DNA of 64,000 nt from DATKPE01 sp035524335 (GTDB lineage Bacteria > Bacteroidota > Ignavibacteria > UBA10030 > SZUA-254): contig DATKPE010000057.1 of NCBI GenBank assembly GCA_035524335.1, positions 62,001 to 126,000 of the forward strand, given 5' to 3'. The position numbers and the translations under genes were made by a program. Under the pieces are notes generated by a model. That model did not search any database. It was given only the letters and a program-made list of their open reading frames with translations, and was not told where the DNA came from. Shown here in pieces: positions 1-8,271 of the stretch. Within the stretch, counting starts at the first letter, position 1, and every line of letters begins with the position of its first letter.

Positions 1-1
1 C

Positions 2-559
2 GTGGTCGACAATTTCCCCAAAAGCGAATGGGCCGAGGACGCACTCTACAGAATTTACCAGTATTATCAGGCGATCGGGCTGTACAAGACCGCCGATCTG
101 AAATTAGCGCAGTTGAAGAACGACTATCCGAACTCCGCCCATCTGACGCCGGCCGGGGCGCCATCGCCCGACGTGAAACCGGCGGATTCCTCCCTCCAGG
201 TGGCCCGGAAAGACACCATCGCCGTGACGGTCCAGCAGAAGACGCCTCCGCCGGAGGCAAAACCGGAACCGCCGGTGAATACGGCGCCGCCCGACACGGC
301 GGGACGCCAGCTTCAGCCGGCCCAGGCCGGGTACACACTGCAGGTCGGAGCGTTTTCCACGCTCGCCAACGCGGAGAAGCAAAAGGCATATTTTGACGAT
401 CTCGGGTATCCGGCGGAGATCGCGAACAAGGTACGGAACGGGAAAAGTCTCCACCTCGTCTGGGTCGGTCATTTCACGACCTCGGCCGAAGCGATCAGGT
501 TCAGGGATGATGTCAAATCACGGTTCAAGCTTGGAGGCATCGTGGTGGAAAGATACTGA
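2..559 (+). CDS. TPR/SPOR-domain envelope protein (5' partial)
   Basis: The frame is open from the left edge, so the N-terminus and probably a signal peptide lie outside the window; 185 residues are visible. The first 40 residues look like the end of a TPR/outer-membrane-assembly-lipoprotein repeat (NFPKSEWAEDALYRI, then LAQLKNDYPNS). A Pro/Glu-rich linker follows (about 50-105). The C-terminal 75 residues are a SPOR domain (YTLQVGAFSTLANAEKQKAY and a final IVVERY). SPOR domains bind peptidoglycan stripped of stem peptides, often at division sites. The next gene starts on the base after this stop codon, so the two are probably co-transcribed. The SPOR call is confident; the exact role is not known. 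Confidence 0.8.
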   Translation: MVDNFPKSEWAEDALYRIYQYYQAIGLYKTADLKLAQLKNDYPNSAHLTPAGAPSPDVKPADSSLQVARKDTIAVTVQQKTPPPEAKPEPPVNTAPPDTAGRQLQPAQAGYTLQVGAFSTLANAEKQKAYFDDLGYPAEIANKVRNGKSLHLVWVGHFTTSAEAIRFRDDVKSRFKLGGIVVERY

Positions 560-1696
560 ATGGACCGGGACGCATTTCAGCGGCAGATGGGCATCATCGG
601 GACCTCGATCGAGATCCGCGAGATCGTCGATGTGATCCTGCAGGTGGCGCCGACGGACATCACGGTTCTGATCACCGGTGAAAGCGGCGCCGGGAAGGAA
701 ATCATTGCGAAGGCGATCCATCAGGCGAGCGGGCGGGCCCAGAAACCGATGATATCGGTGAATGCGGGGGCGATTCCCGAGGGGATCATCGAGAGCGAGC
801 TGTTCGGGCACGAAAAGGGAGCGTTCACCGGCGCGGCGGAGATGCGGAAGGGATATTTCGAACTGGCGGACGGAGGGACGATCTTTCTCGACGAGATCGG
901 CGAGCTTCCGGTCGGGACGCAGGTCAAATTTCTGCGTGTACTGGAAAACGGCGAATACATGCGGGTCGGGTCGGCATCGCCCCGCACCTGCGACGTCCGG
1001 GTCATCGCGGCGACCAACAAGGATCTCGAGGCCGAGGTCCGCAACGGGAATTTCCGGAGCGATCTCTTTTTCCGGCTCCGGTCGATCAACATCCACGTGC
1101 CGGCGCTTCGCGAACGGTCGGAGGACATTCCCCTCCTCGTCACGGAATTCGCAAGGCAGGTGGGTGAAAAAAACAAAATCGTGTTCCACGGCATCACCGC
1201 GGATGCGATGAACATTCTGAAGCAGTACCGCTGGCCGGGAAACATCCGTGAACTGCGGAACATGATTGAAAGCATGATTGTGATCGAGCGGGGAAAACTG
1301 ATCGACGCGGCGGACGTCCGCAAATATCTTCACACCCCTGAGGAGCCGAACCGGAACCTTCCGGTCCACACCCACAAGTCGGCGGAACAGGTCGAGCGCG
1401 AACTGATTTACCGCGCCCTGCTGGAGGTGAAGAACGACATCATGGAAATCAAGCATCTCCTGGTCCAGCGGCCCGCCAACCAGGTGCCGGTGAGCCCGCA
1501 GTATGTGGAAGCGAACATCGACACAGACAACCATGAGAGCGGCGACCGGTTCGTGCCGCTCGACGAGATGGAAAAGCGGATGATCATCGGCGCGCTCGAC
1601 CGGTTCAACGGCAACAGGCGTCTGGCGGCCAAGGCGCTGAACATCAGCGAGCGGACGCTCTACCGCAAGATCAAGGAATTCGGGCTCGAAGAATGA
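560..1696 (+). CDS. Sigma54-dependent Fis-family transcriptional activator
   Basis: 378 residues. An AAA+ sigma54-interaction domain fills residues 12-245: Walker A GESGAGKE (40-47), the sigma54-contacting GAFTGA loop (87-92), Walker B IFLDEIGEL (about 108-116) and RWPGNIRELRN near 230. A linker of about 100 residues with a helical stretch leads to a Fis-type helix-turn-helix at the C-terminus (NRRLAAKALNISERTLYRKI). There is no receiver, GAF or PAS domain, so the input signal is not visible; activity may be set by expression or a partner. The ATG directly follows the upstream stop, and the stop overlaps the LptE start by four bases (ATGA), so translation is probably coupled. The target promoters are not evident in this window. 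Confidence 0.93.
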   Translation: MDRDAFQRQMGIIGTSIEIREIVDVILQVAPTDITVLITGESGAGKEIIAKAIHQASGRAQKPMISVNAGAIPEGIIESELFGHEKGAFTGAAEMRKGYFELADGGTIFLDEIGELPVGTQVKFLRVLENGEYMRVGSASPRTCDVRVIAATNKDLEAEVRNGNFRSDLFFRLRSINIHVPALRERSEDIPLLVTEFARQVGEKNKIVFHGITADAMNILKQYRWPGNIRELRNMIESMIVIERGKLIDAADVRKYLHTPEEPNRNLPVHTHKSAEQVERELIYRALLEVKNDIMEIKHLLVQRPANQVPVSPQYVEANIDTDNHESGDRFVPLDEMEKRMIIGALDRFNGNRRLAAKALNISERTLYRKIKEFGLEE

Positions 1697-2205
1697 CCCG
1701 CCGCGCGCCCTTCCATACCGCGATCCTCCTGACGCTCGCCGCGGTCTGTTCCGGCGGCTGTCTCTACTCGTTCAAGGGCGGTTCCGTCCCCTCCCATCTG
1801 AAAACGATCGCCATTCCGATTCTGGACGATCAGAGCGGCTCGGGCGAAGCCAACATCCGGGAGACGTTCACCAACAGGCTGAAGGACCGGTTCAGGCAGG
1901 ACAACAGCCTCCGGCTCACCGAAAAGGCAAACGCCGACGCGCTCCTGGAGGGGACCATCACCGGCGTCACCACCACGCCGCTCGTCGTCACCACAGGCGA
2001 AACGCTCTCGAAACAGCGCGTGACCATCACCGTGAAGTTCGTCTATCAGGATCTCGTGCTCAAGAAAAAAGTATATGAAAAGGAATTTTCCGACTACGGG
2101 GATTTCGACATCAGCGGCGGACCGGATCTCCGGCAGACCGCCATCGGTGCGGCCCTCGACAAGCTCACCGAATCGGTGCTCAACGAAACCGTGGCCGGCT
2201 GGTAA
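1693..2205 (+). CDS. lptE: LptE-like LPS-assembly lipoprotein
   Basis: 170 residues. The N-terminus is a lipoprotein signal with a hydrophobic stretch ending SGGC (Cys23 the lipidation site; the lipobox is slightly non-canonical). The mature part matches the LptE fold family: KTIAIPILDDQSGSGEANIRE, then LLEGTITGVTTTPL, then repeated beta strands (VTITVKFVYQDLVLKKKVYEKEF). LptE plugs the LptD barrel in the outer membrane and helps deliver lipopolysaccharide to the surface. It overlaps the upstream activator by four bases. No lptD is present in the window, so function rests on family resemblance. Confidence 0.82.
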   Translation: MTRRAPFHTAILLTLAAVCSGGCLYSFKGGSVPSHLKTIAIPILDDQSGSGEANIRETFTNRLKDRFRQDNSLRLTEKANADALLEGTITGVTTTPLVVTTGETLSKQRVTITVKFVYQDLVLKKKVYEKEFSDYGDFDISGGPDLRQTAIGAALDKLTESVLNETVAGW

Positions 2206-2242
2206 GATGCCATGACCGATCACAATTAGGATACTTCCCACC

Positions 2243-3718
2243 ATGCAAGATTTCGTGATCCACGCGTATTTCGTCTCCCTGACGATCCTGTTCCTCTTCG
2301 GATCGAGCGGCTTCGTGATGATCTATTACTACATGAAGCACCGCGACAAACAGACGGACGATCCGGGCGACCTTTCGTCGACCCCCGCAGTCACCATCCA
2401 GCTTCCGGTCTTCAACGAATATTACGTCGTTGAACGGCTCATCCGCGCCACCTGCGCGATGGACTACCCGCTCGACAAACTGGAGATCCAGGTTCTGGAC
2501 GACTCGACCGACGGGACCATCGATCTGATCGCCGGGATCGTGGCTGAATACAGGACCGCCGGATACAATATCCGCCACTGCCGCCGGGACAACCGCACCG
2601 GCTTCAAGGCCGGCGCCCTGAAACAGGGCCTCATTACCGCGACCGGGGAATATATCGCGATTTTCGACGCCGACTTCATCCCGAAGAGCGACTTTCTCCG
2701 GAAGACGCTCCCTTATTTTCTCCGCGACGGCAAATGCGGCCTCGTCCAGACCCGATGGGAGCATCTCAACAGCGAATATTCGTTCCTTACCCGCGTCCAG
2801 GCGATGGCGCTCGACGGACACTTCGTGATCGAACAGAACGTGCGCAACAAGGCGGGATTCTTCATCAACTTCAACGGCACCGGCGGGATATGGCGGAAGG
2901 CCTGCATCCTCGACGCCGGCAACTGGGAAGCCGACACCCTCACCGAAGACCTCGATCTGAGCTATCGTGCCCAGCTGAGGGGATGGAAATTCAAGTTCCT
3001 CAACGATGTGACATCTCCCGCCGAACTCCCGTCGGAAATCAATGCGCTGAAATCACAGCAGTTCCGCTGGACCAAGGGCGCAATCGAGACGGCCCGAAAG
3101 ATCCTCCCCCGGGTCTGGAAATCGGATCTGCCGCTGGAGAAGAAAATCCATGCGACATTTCATCTCTCCAACAATATCGTCTTCCCCTTCATCCTCATCG
3201 CCGGGATCCTGAACGTTCCGCTCATCTTCATCAAGCATCAGGGCGGCTATGAGAATTATTTCACCGTGATGGCGGTTTTCGTCTTCGCGTTCCTCGGGTC
3301 GTTCATGTTCTACCTCTACTCCCAGAAGGACGTGTACCACGACTGGCAGCGCCGCATGCTTCTCTTTCCGCTCTTCATGGCCGGAAGCATGGGGTTTGCC
3401 GTCAACAACACCAAAGCGGTGATTGAGGGACTGCTGAAAAGCAAATCAGAATTCGTCCGGACCCCGAAATACTCCGTGGTCGACAAAAAGGATCACTGGC
3501 TCGACAAGAAGTACGTCATCCGCAAGGTAAACTACACCGTGATCATCGAGCTGGCGCTCGCGCTTTACTGTTTCTTCGGCGTTGCCGCCTCCATCTACTA
3601 TCTCGAACTCGCCGCAGTGCCGTTCCAGCTGATGTTCTCGATGGGATTCGGGCTTGTCGCCTGGCTCTCCCTGAAACATGCCTGGCTCGCCCGGAAGGTG
3701 TCGAATACAGCGTCGTAA
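2243..3718 (+). CDS. Membrane glycosyltransferase, family GT2 (cellulose-synthase-like)
   Basis: 491 residues. An N-terminal membrane helix (about 8-30) precedes a cytosolic GT-A domain with the processive GT2 hallmarks: DDS (86-88), DAD (142-144, metal and nucleotide-sugar binding), TED (234-236, catalytic base) and QQFRW (272-276). Several membrane helices follow (about 305-385 and 430-485). Such enzymes move a sugar from a nucleotide donor to a polysaccharide or lipid acceptor at the inner membrane; no PilZ domain or BcsB-like partner is present, so the product is not cellulose by any evidence here. It lies 37 bases after the LptE gene and 8 bases before the TPR gene, suggesting one envelope operon. 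Acceptor and donor are unknown. Confidence 0.88.
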   Translation: MQDFVIHAYFVSLTILFLFGSSGFVMIYYYMKHRDKQTDDPGDLSSTPAVTIQLPVFNEYYVVERLIRATCAMDYPLDKLEIQVLDDSTDGTIDLIAGIVAEYRTAGYNIRHCRRDNRTGFKAGALKQGLITATGEYIAIFDADFIPKSDFLRKTLPYFLRDGKCGLVQTRWEHLNSEYSFLTRVQAMALDGHFVIEQNVRNKAGFFINFNGTGGIWRKACILDAGNWEADTLTEDLDLSYRAQLRGWKFKFLNDVTSPAELPSEINALKSQQFRWTKGAIETARKILPRVWKSDLPLEKKIHATFHLSNNIVFPFILIAGILNVPLIFIKHQGGYENYFTVMAVFVFAFLGSFMFYLYSQKDVYHDWQRRMLLFPLFMAGSMGFAVNNTKAVIEGLLKSKSEFVRTPKYSVVDKKDHWLDKKYVIRKVNYTVIIELALALYCFFGVAASIYYLELAAVPFQLMFSMGFGLVAWLSLKHAWLARKVSNTAS

Positions 3719-3726
3719 CCTCTGAC

Positions 3727-4737
3727 ATGACCGTTTCGGATCTCGAGGACCACCTCGGCCGCAATCCCCGCTCGACCCTTTTTGCGCGTCTGGCGAACGA
3801 GTATATCGCTCTCGCCCGCATCGACGACGCCGTCGCGCTCTGCATGCACGGCCTGTCGCTCTACCCCCGGTACGGCACCGCGCACCTTGTTCTGGCCCGC
3901 TGTTACGCGGCCGAATCCAATTTCGCCCTCGCCCTGTCATCCCTCGAGGACGCACGTCAGTGCGACACCTTCCTGCCGGCATACGAACCGCTTGCACGGG
4001 AATGGAACCGCTCCATGTCCGCTCCACCCGCTCCCGCCGATGCATCTTCCGGTGAGGCAGAGGCCGGCGAACGAACGGCGGTCGCCCCTGCGGAGACGGA
4101 AGAGCCGGAAGCGACGACAGATAACAAAGCAGAGGAGACGCCTGCAGATATAGAAGTGAGGGAAAAATCTGCAGTCGAAGAAGCGCCGGAAGCGCCCGCA
4201 GAGAAACAGGAGGAGATAGCGGCTGCTGAGACGGAAGAGCGGGCGACGCCGGCGGATGCAGAGGTGCCGGAAACAACGGCAATCAAAACAGATGCGCAGA
4301 GCGCATCGCCCAGAGAGACCACGCCGGCCGTGCAGGCGCCGCTTCCTTCAATGCCGCCGGTTGTCTTTCAGCCGATGCCGCCGGCATTGCCCCCGCCGGG
4401 ACCCGGGCAGGCGCCGCCTCCGGCGCAACCGGCGCCGACCGTTGAGGGAGAGTCTTCCCCCCCGGGCACGCCTCCTTCATCGCGGCCGGAGGATGTCATC
4501 TCCGACGAGGAACGGGCCCAGATCGAATCGCATCCCTACACCGAAGATGACCGGAACCGGATCGTGAGCAGGACGCTTGCGGAGATTTATGCGAACCAGG
4601 AGGAATTCGAGGAAGCGATCGTCACCTATGCGCTTCTGATAAAGCAGAAACCGGAGTTCAGGGAACAGTACGAGAAGAGAATCGAGGAACTCAGGATCGC
4701 CCACCAGCAGAAACTTCAACAGCAGACCCAGCAATAA
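3727..4737 (+). CDS. TPR protein with long Glu/Pro-rich linker
   Basis: 336 residues, no signal peptide. The first 90 residues form tandem TPR helices (LFARLANEYIALARIDDAVALC, then AHLVLARCYAAESNFALALSSLEDA). Residues about 95-255 are low complexity, first Glu/Ala/Thr-rich, then Pro-rich (MPPALPPPGPGQAPPPAQP). The C-terminal 80 residues return to a TPR-like pair (RTLAEIYANQEEFEEAIVTYALLI) and a Gln-rich tail. It is probably a cytoplasmic scaffold working with the neighbouring glycosyltransferase, but that is inference from position alone. The gene ends at the U-tract side of the converging rpsT terminator. Confidence 0.75.
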   Translation: MTVSDLEDHLGRNPRSTLFARLANEYIALARIDDAVALCMHGLSLYPRYGTAHLVLARCYAAESNFALALSSLEDARQCDTFLPAYEPLAREWNRSMSAPPAPADASSGEAEAGERTAVAPAETEEPEATTDNKAEETPADIEVREKSAVEEAPEAPAEKQEEIAAAETEERATPADAEVPETTAIKTDAQSASPRETTPAVQAPLPSMPPVVFQPMPPALPPPGPGQAPPPAQPAPTVEGESSPPGTPPSSRPEDVISDEERAQIESHPYTEDDRNRIVSRTLAEIYANQEEFEEAIVTYALLIKQKPEFREQYEKRIEELRIAHQQKLQQQTQQ

Positions 4738-4763
4738 AAAAACCCCCGGGAACTTCCGGGGGT
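4736..4763 (-). terminator. Rho-independent terminator of rpsT
   Basis: An 8-bp GC-rich stem (ACCCCCGG with CCGGGGGT, loop of six) lies at 4742-4763. Read on the minus strand it is followed by seven T residues (4742-4736). It sits just after the rpsT stop and overlaps the end of the convergent TPR gene, so it may also slow transcripts from the left. Confidence 0.85.
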
Positions 4764-4788
4764 CCGTATGTTACTTCTGTGCAAAAAT

Positions 4789-5043
4789 CTACTTGATCTT
4801 CGCCACGTGCTTCGTAAGACTTGATTTCTTGTTGGATGCGTTGTTGGCGTGGATGATGCCCTTCGCCGCAAGCTGATCGAGAAGCTTCACGGCCCTGCTG
4901 AGGGCTGCGACCGCCTTGTCTTTCTCCTTCGCATCCCGGACCCGTTTGATCGCGGTTTTCATTTTTGAGAGATACGCCCTGTTCCGCACCCGGTGTTTCA
5001 GAGCCTTGCGTGCCTGCCGTTCTGCCGAAAGATGCTGTGCCAT
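4789..5043 (-). CDS. rpsT: 30S ribosomal protein S20
   Basis: 84 residues from the ATG at 5043. An in-frame start at 5094 would add 17 residues unrelated to S20 (MYIYSSSTSSG...), and that codon lies at the -10 box, so the internal start, which gives MAQHLSAERQARKALKHR, is preferred; AAGGAACAGCAGG precedes it. The protein is highly basic and helical, with the usual family ending in NNASNKKSSLTKHVAKI. S20 is a primary 16S rRNA binder in the small-subunit body. It is monocistronic, with its own promoter (5086-5114) and terminator. Confidence 0.96.
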   Translation of the reverse strand: MAQHLSAERQARKALKHRVRNRAYLSKMKTAIKRVRDAKEKDKAVAALSRAVKLLDQLAAKGIIHANNASNKKSSLTKHVAKIK

Positions 5044-5085
5044 TCCTGCTGTTCCTTGAGTGCCTGATGAAGTGGATGAGGAATA

Positions 5086-5114
5086 AATATACACATTTCT
5101 CCCGAAATGAGCAA
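5086..5114 (-). promoter_or_regulatory. Predicted rpsT promoter
   Basis: Minus strand: TTGCTC at 5114-5109, a 17-bp spacer, TATATT at 5091-5086. The expected start of transcription is near 5079, about 36 bases before the ATG. Confidence 0.72.
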
Positions 5115-5153
5115 TATAAAAATATCCCTCCGGAACCGCCCCGGATTGAGGAT

Positions 5154-5182
5154 TTGCTTTGCTCGGCCGGCCGGCGTATATT
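5154..5182 (+). promoter_or_regulatory. Predicted promoter of the thiamine operon
   Basis: TTGCTT at 5154-5159, a 17-bp spacer rich in CGGCCGG, and TATATT at 5177-5182. The predicted start (about 5189) falls two bases before the first helix of the TPP riboswitch, which supports both calls. It is divergent from the rpsT promoter. Confidence 0.75.
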
Positions 5183-5190
5183 CCAGCACA

Positions 5191-5278
5191 CCGTTAGGGG
5201 TGTCCCGAAAGAAGACACAGCGGGACTGAGAGAATACCCTAGGAACCTGATCTGGGCAATTCCAGCGTAGGGAAACGG
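5191..5278 (+). promoter_or_regulatory. TPP (thiamine pyrophosphate) riboswitch aptamer
   Basis: The element carries the conserved THI-box signatures in order: AGGGGTGTCC (from 5196), CTGAGA (5226-5231), GAACCTGATCTGG (5243-5255), and CCAGCGTAGGGA. The closing helix P1 pairs CCGTT (5191-5195) with AACGG (5274-5278). It lies directly upstream of a TonB receptor, thiamine pyrophosphokinase and transporter, which is the expected gene content. Binding of TPP is predicted to turn the operon off. Confidence 0.95.
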
Positions 5279-5287
5279 ACCCTGAAC

Positions 5288-5336
5288 AATGCCGTTGTTC
5301 GGAATCCTCTCCCCCGGGGTTCCGGAAAACGGCATT
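5288..5336 (+). promoter_or_regulatory. TPP riboswitch expression platform hairpin
   Basis: AATGCCGTT (5288-5296) pairs perfectly with AACGGCATT (5328-5336), and the interior can extend the stem (TTC-GGAA with TTCCGGAA). The CCGTT at 5292-5296 can instead pair with the 3' strand of P1 (AACGG, 5274-5278), giving mutually exclusive folds. Only a weak U-rich stretch (AATTTATT) follows, so the hairpin may act as a terminator or by occluding the CAGGA region before the ATG at 5359. Confidence 0.7.
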
Positions 5337-5358
5337 CGCAATTTATTCAGGATCCGAC

Positions 5359-7614
5359 ATGAAATCCGCAACGACCGCACTGCTCCTTTTCCTGATCTCC
5401 TCCGCCGCTTCCGCTCAGGAGCAACTTGTCGTCGACAGGGATACCGTTTTTTTTCTCTCTCCGGTCATCGTTAATCCCCTTCAGGCAACGAAACGGGAAA
5501 CACCAGCGACGTTTTCGACGCTCTCCTCCGGGGAGATCACGGACCGCTACTCGGTGCAGGACATTCCGGTTCTTCTCTCCGACCTGCCGTCGACCACCTT
5601 CTACTCGGAGAACGGCAACGGCATCGGCTACAACTACATCAATATCCGCGGATTCGACCAGCGGCGTCTTTCCGTCATGATCAACGGGGTTCCCCAGAAC
5701 GATCCCGAGGATCATTCCGTCTACTGGATTGATTTCCCGGATCTCCTGGCGAGCACCGGTTCCATCCAGGTTCAGCGCGGAGCCGGAAGCAGTTTCTACG
5801 GTCCTCCGGCCATCGGCGGATCGGTGAACCTCACCACGAATCCCTTTTCCTACCGGCCGGGTTTGACGGTCGAATCCGATTTCGGGTTTCAGCAATACGC
5901 CGACAGTTCCAGGGCGCTCCCGCTCACAACGAAAAAGTTCAGCATCGCCTTCCAATCCGGCCTCGTCGCGGACCGCTACATGTTTTACGGAAGGCTCGGG
6001 TCGATCGCCAGCGGCGGCTACCGGATCAATTCCTGGGTCGACCTCTCCTCCTATTTCCTCGGAGCCGTGCGGTACGACGGGAACATGACCACCCGGATCC
6101 ATCTGTTCGGCGGCCCGATCACCGACGGGCTCTCCTACGGCGGCCTTCCGAAATTCGTGAACGGGAACCCGGTCCTCCGCCGCCAGAACGTCAACGACTG
6201 GACCCTCGACAGCGCCGGTTCGGGATACGCATCTCTCGACTTCCGCCGGCCGCAGGAAACCGAATACTTCTCCCAGCCTCATGCCGAGCTGATCAACGAC
6301 TGGAAACTTTCCACGGTCCTGAGCCTCACGAATGTATTATTCTATTACACCGGGAGCGGGTATTACGATTACGACGCATCGTGGGCCGACACCTCCATGC
6401 TGAGAATCGGCTACCGGTACGGATTCCCCACAACCGTCAATCCGACAAACACCCTCGTCCGGGCGTTCGTCGGCAACAGCCAGTTCGGCTGGCTCCCGCA
6501 CCTCGAAATCGACCACGGCGACGGCTCGCTCACCGCAGGCGCGGAGCTCCGGTTCCACCGCTCAACCCACTGGGGCAAAATCTCGTACGCAGAACAGCTT
6601 CCCCCCGGCTTCGATCCGGACTACCATTTTTATGAATACAACGGGGAAAAGGACATCGTCTCCCTCTATCTCCACGAAATCTACCATCCGGCCGCTCCGA
6701 TGAGCATTCTGGCCGACCTCCAGTACGTCTACAACCGGTACGGCATCGCCAATGAAAAATATCTCGGCAATGATTTTTCCCTTCCGTACCATTTCCTGAA
6801 TCCGCGGCTCGGGATGAACTACAATTTCACCGATCAGCTCAACGCCTACGTTTCCGCGGCGTTGACGTCGCGCGAGCCGACCCTCCGGAACCTCTACGCG
6901 GCGGAAGACTCCTATTTCGGCGCCACGCCCCAGTTCGCCGCCGATACCGCCGGGGGAAAAATCAGGTACGATTTCAGCCGGCCGATCGCCCAGCCGGAAC
7001 AGCTGATCGACCTGGAAGCCGGCGCGGGGTACACGACACCCATCCTGCATCTCTCCGGCAATGTCTACTGGATGGAATTCACGAATGAACTGGTCGAGGA
7101 CGGCCAGCTCGACATCTTCGGACAGCCTGTGACGTCCAATGCGGAACGCACCCGCCATGTCGGTCTGGAATGCGAGGCCTCCTGCCGGCCCGATCCCTCG
7201 CTGATCCTCGGCGGTAATTTCACCGTGTCGATGAACCGCCTTGTCCATTACCGCGTGCTGAACGATACCGGGATCGCCACACTCGACGGCAACGACGTCG
7301 CAGGATTTCCCGGCATCCTCGGCAACTTCCGCGTCGACTGGTCGCTCGGAAATCTCACTTCCGATATCAATATCAAATATGTCGGCTGGTTTTACACCGA
7401 CAATTTCAACACCGGGGAGAACCGCAATGACGCCTTCACCACCGTCGACGGCGGCCTGGTGCTCCGCCGCCTTACCGCGGGTGATTTCGAGCTCTCCCTC
7501 CGCGCGGAGGTCCATAACCTCTTCAACGCATATTACTTTCTCTCAGGAACCGGAGGGGCGTTTTTCCCGGGTGCGGAACGAAATTTCCTCCTTGGGGCTA
7601 CGCTTCACCTCTGA
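5359..7614 (+). CDS. TonB-dependent outer-membrane receptor, predicted thiamine uptake
   Basis: 751 residues. A signal peptide (about 1-20, ending ASA) is followed by a short N-terminal stretch that may hold the TonB box (DTVFFLSPVIV), a plug domain (about 50-160; YNYINIRGFDQRRLSVMINGVPQND and VQRGAGSSFYG), and a long beta-barrel with tyrosine-rich strands ending in FLLGATLHL. It carries no N-terminal carboxypeptidase-like domain. Because it is the first gene behind a TPP riboswitch and is followed by thiN, the substrate is probably thiamine or a phosphorylated or precursor form, as with TPP-regulated TonB receptors proposed in other Bacteroidetes. Family assignment is firm; substrate is inferred. 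Confidence 0.9.
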   Translation: MKSATTALLLFLISSAASAQEQLVVDRDTVFFLSPVIVNPLQATKRETPATFSTLSSGEITDRYSVQDIPVLLSDLPSTTFYSENGNGIGYNYINIRGFDQRRLSVMINGVPQNDPEDHSVYWIDFPDLLASTGSIQVQRGAGSSFYGPPAIGGSVNLTTNPFSYRPGLTVESDFGFQQYADSSRALPLTTKKFSIAFQSGLVADRYMFYGRLGSIASGGYRINSWVDLSSYFLGAVRYDGNMTTRIHLFGGPITDGLSYGGLPKFVNGNPVLRRQNVNDWTLDSAGSGYASLDFRRPQETEYFSQPHAELINDWKLSTVLSLTNVLFYYTGSGYYDYDASWADTSMLRIGYRYGFPTTVNPTNTLVRAFVGNSQFGWLPHLEIDHGDGSLTAGAELRFHRSTHWGKISYAEQLPPGFDPDYHFYEYNGEKDIVSLYLHEIYHPAAPMSILADLQYVYNRYGIANEKYLGNDFSLPYHFLNPRLGMNYNFTDQLNAYVSAALTSREPTLRNLYAAEDSYFGATPQFAADTAGGKIRYDFSRPIAQPEQLIDLEAGAGYTTPILHLSGNVYWMEFTNELVEDGQLDIFGQPVTSNAERTRHVGLECEASCRPDPSLILGGNFTVSMNRLVHYRVLNDTGIATLDGNDVAGFPGILGNFRVDWSLGNLTSDINIKYVGWFYTDNFNTGENRNDAFTTVDGGLVLRRLTAGDFELSLRAEVHNLFNAYYFLSGTGGAFFPGAERNFLLGATLHL

Positions 7615-7647
7615 TTGCACGGAACATCATCACAGGACAACCACCGC

Positions 7648-8271
7648 ATGACGGCGCTCATAATCGCAAACGGCACACTCCCTTCCCGAAAGATCGTCTC
7701 CGACCTCGCCCGGCAGGCCGACCTCATTGTATGCGCAGACGGAGGGGCCAACCATGCCCTCCGGCTCGGTATCAGACCCGACCTGATCCTCGGAGACCTC
7801 GACTCGGTAACGAAGTCGACCCTCCGTGCATTCCGGCGGGTGCCCCTCGGTTATGTTGACGACCAGAACAGCACCGATCTCGAAAAAACGATCCGCTACT
7901 GCATTCACCGGGGATGCAGAATCATTCATGTGACCGGCGGTTTCGGCTCCCGCATCGATCATGCCACAGGATCGATCGGCTGTGTGCGGAGATTCATGCC
8001 GAAATGCACGGTGATCCTCCATGACGAGTCCGGCTATCTCATGCCGGTCGGAAGGAAGATCAGAGTGGCAACCCGCACAGGTGAAATGGTGTCCCTGATT
8101 CCGCTTACGAAATGCACCGGTGTGACGACGTCGAACCTCCATTATCCCCTGAACAACAGCACCCTCGAGATGGGAGTACGGGAAGGCATCCACAACATCG
8201 CGACAGGCCGGATCGTGCAGGTCTCCCTCCGCAGGGGATTTCTCCTTCTTTACCGCGTGCGGAACGCATGA
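7648..8271 (+). CDS. thiN: Thiamine pyrophosphokinase
   Basis: 207 residues from the ATG at 7648; a TTG at 7615 would add eleven unlikely residues. AGGACA precedes the start. The sequence matches the family: CADGGANHALRLGI, PDLILGDLDS, DQNSTDLEKTI (substrate and metal binding acidic residues) and GGFGSRIDH. The enzyme transfers pyrophosphate from ATP to thiamine to make TPP, the ligand of the upstream riboswitch, closing a feedback loop. Its stop overlaps the transporter start (ATGA). Confidence 0.94.
   Translation: MTALIIANGTLPSRKIVSDLARQADLIVCADGGANHALRLGIRPDLILGDLDSVTKSTLRAFRRVPLGYVDDQNSTDLEKTIRYCIHRGCRIIHVTGGFGSRIDHATGSIGCVRRFMPKCTVILHDESGYLMPVGRKIRVATRTGEMVSLIPLTKCTGVTTSNLHYPLNNSTLEMGVREGIHNIATGRIVQVSLRRGFLLLYRVRNA

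Noticed and set aside
8112..8267. 52-codon N-terminal extension of the SSS transporter
   Set aside because: It lies entirely inside thiN in another frame; the ATG at 8268 gives a normal SSS N-terminus and a typical ATGA overlap.
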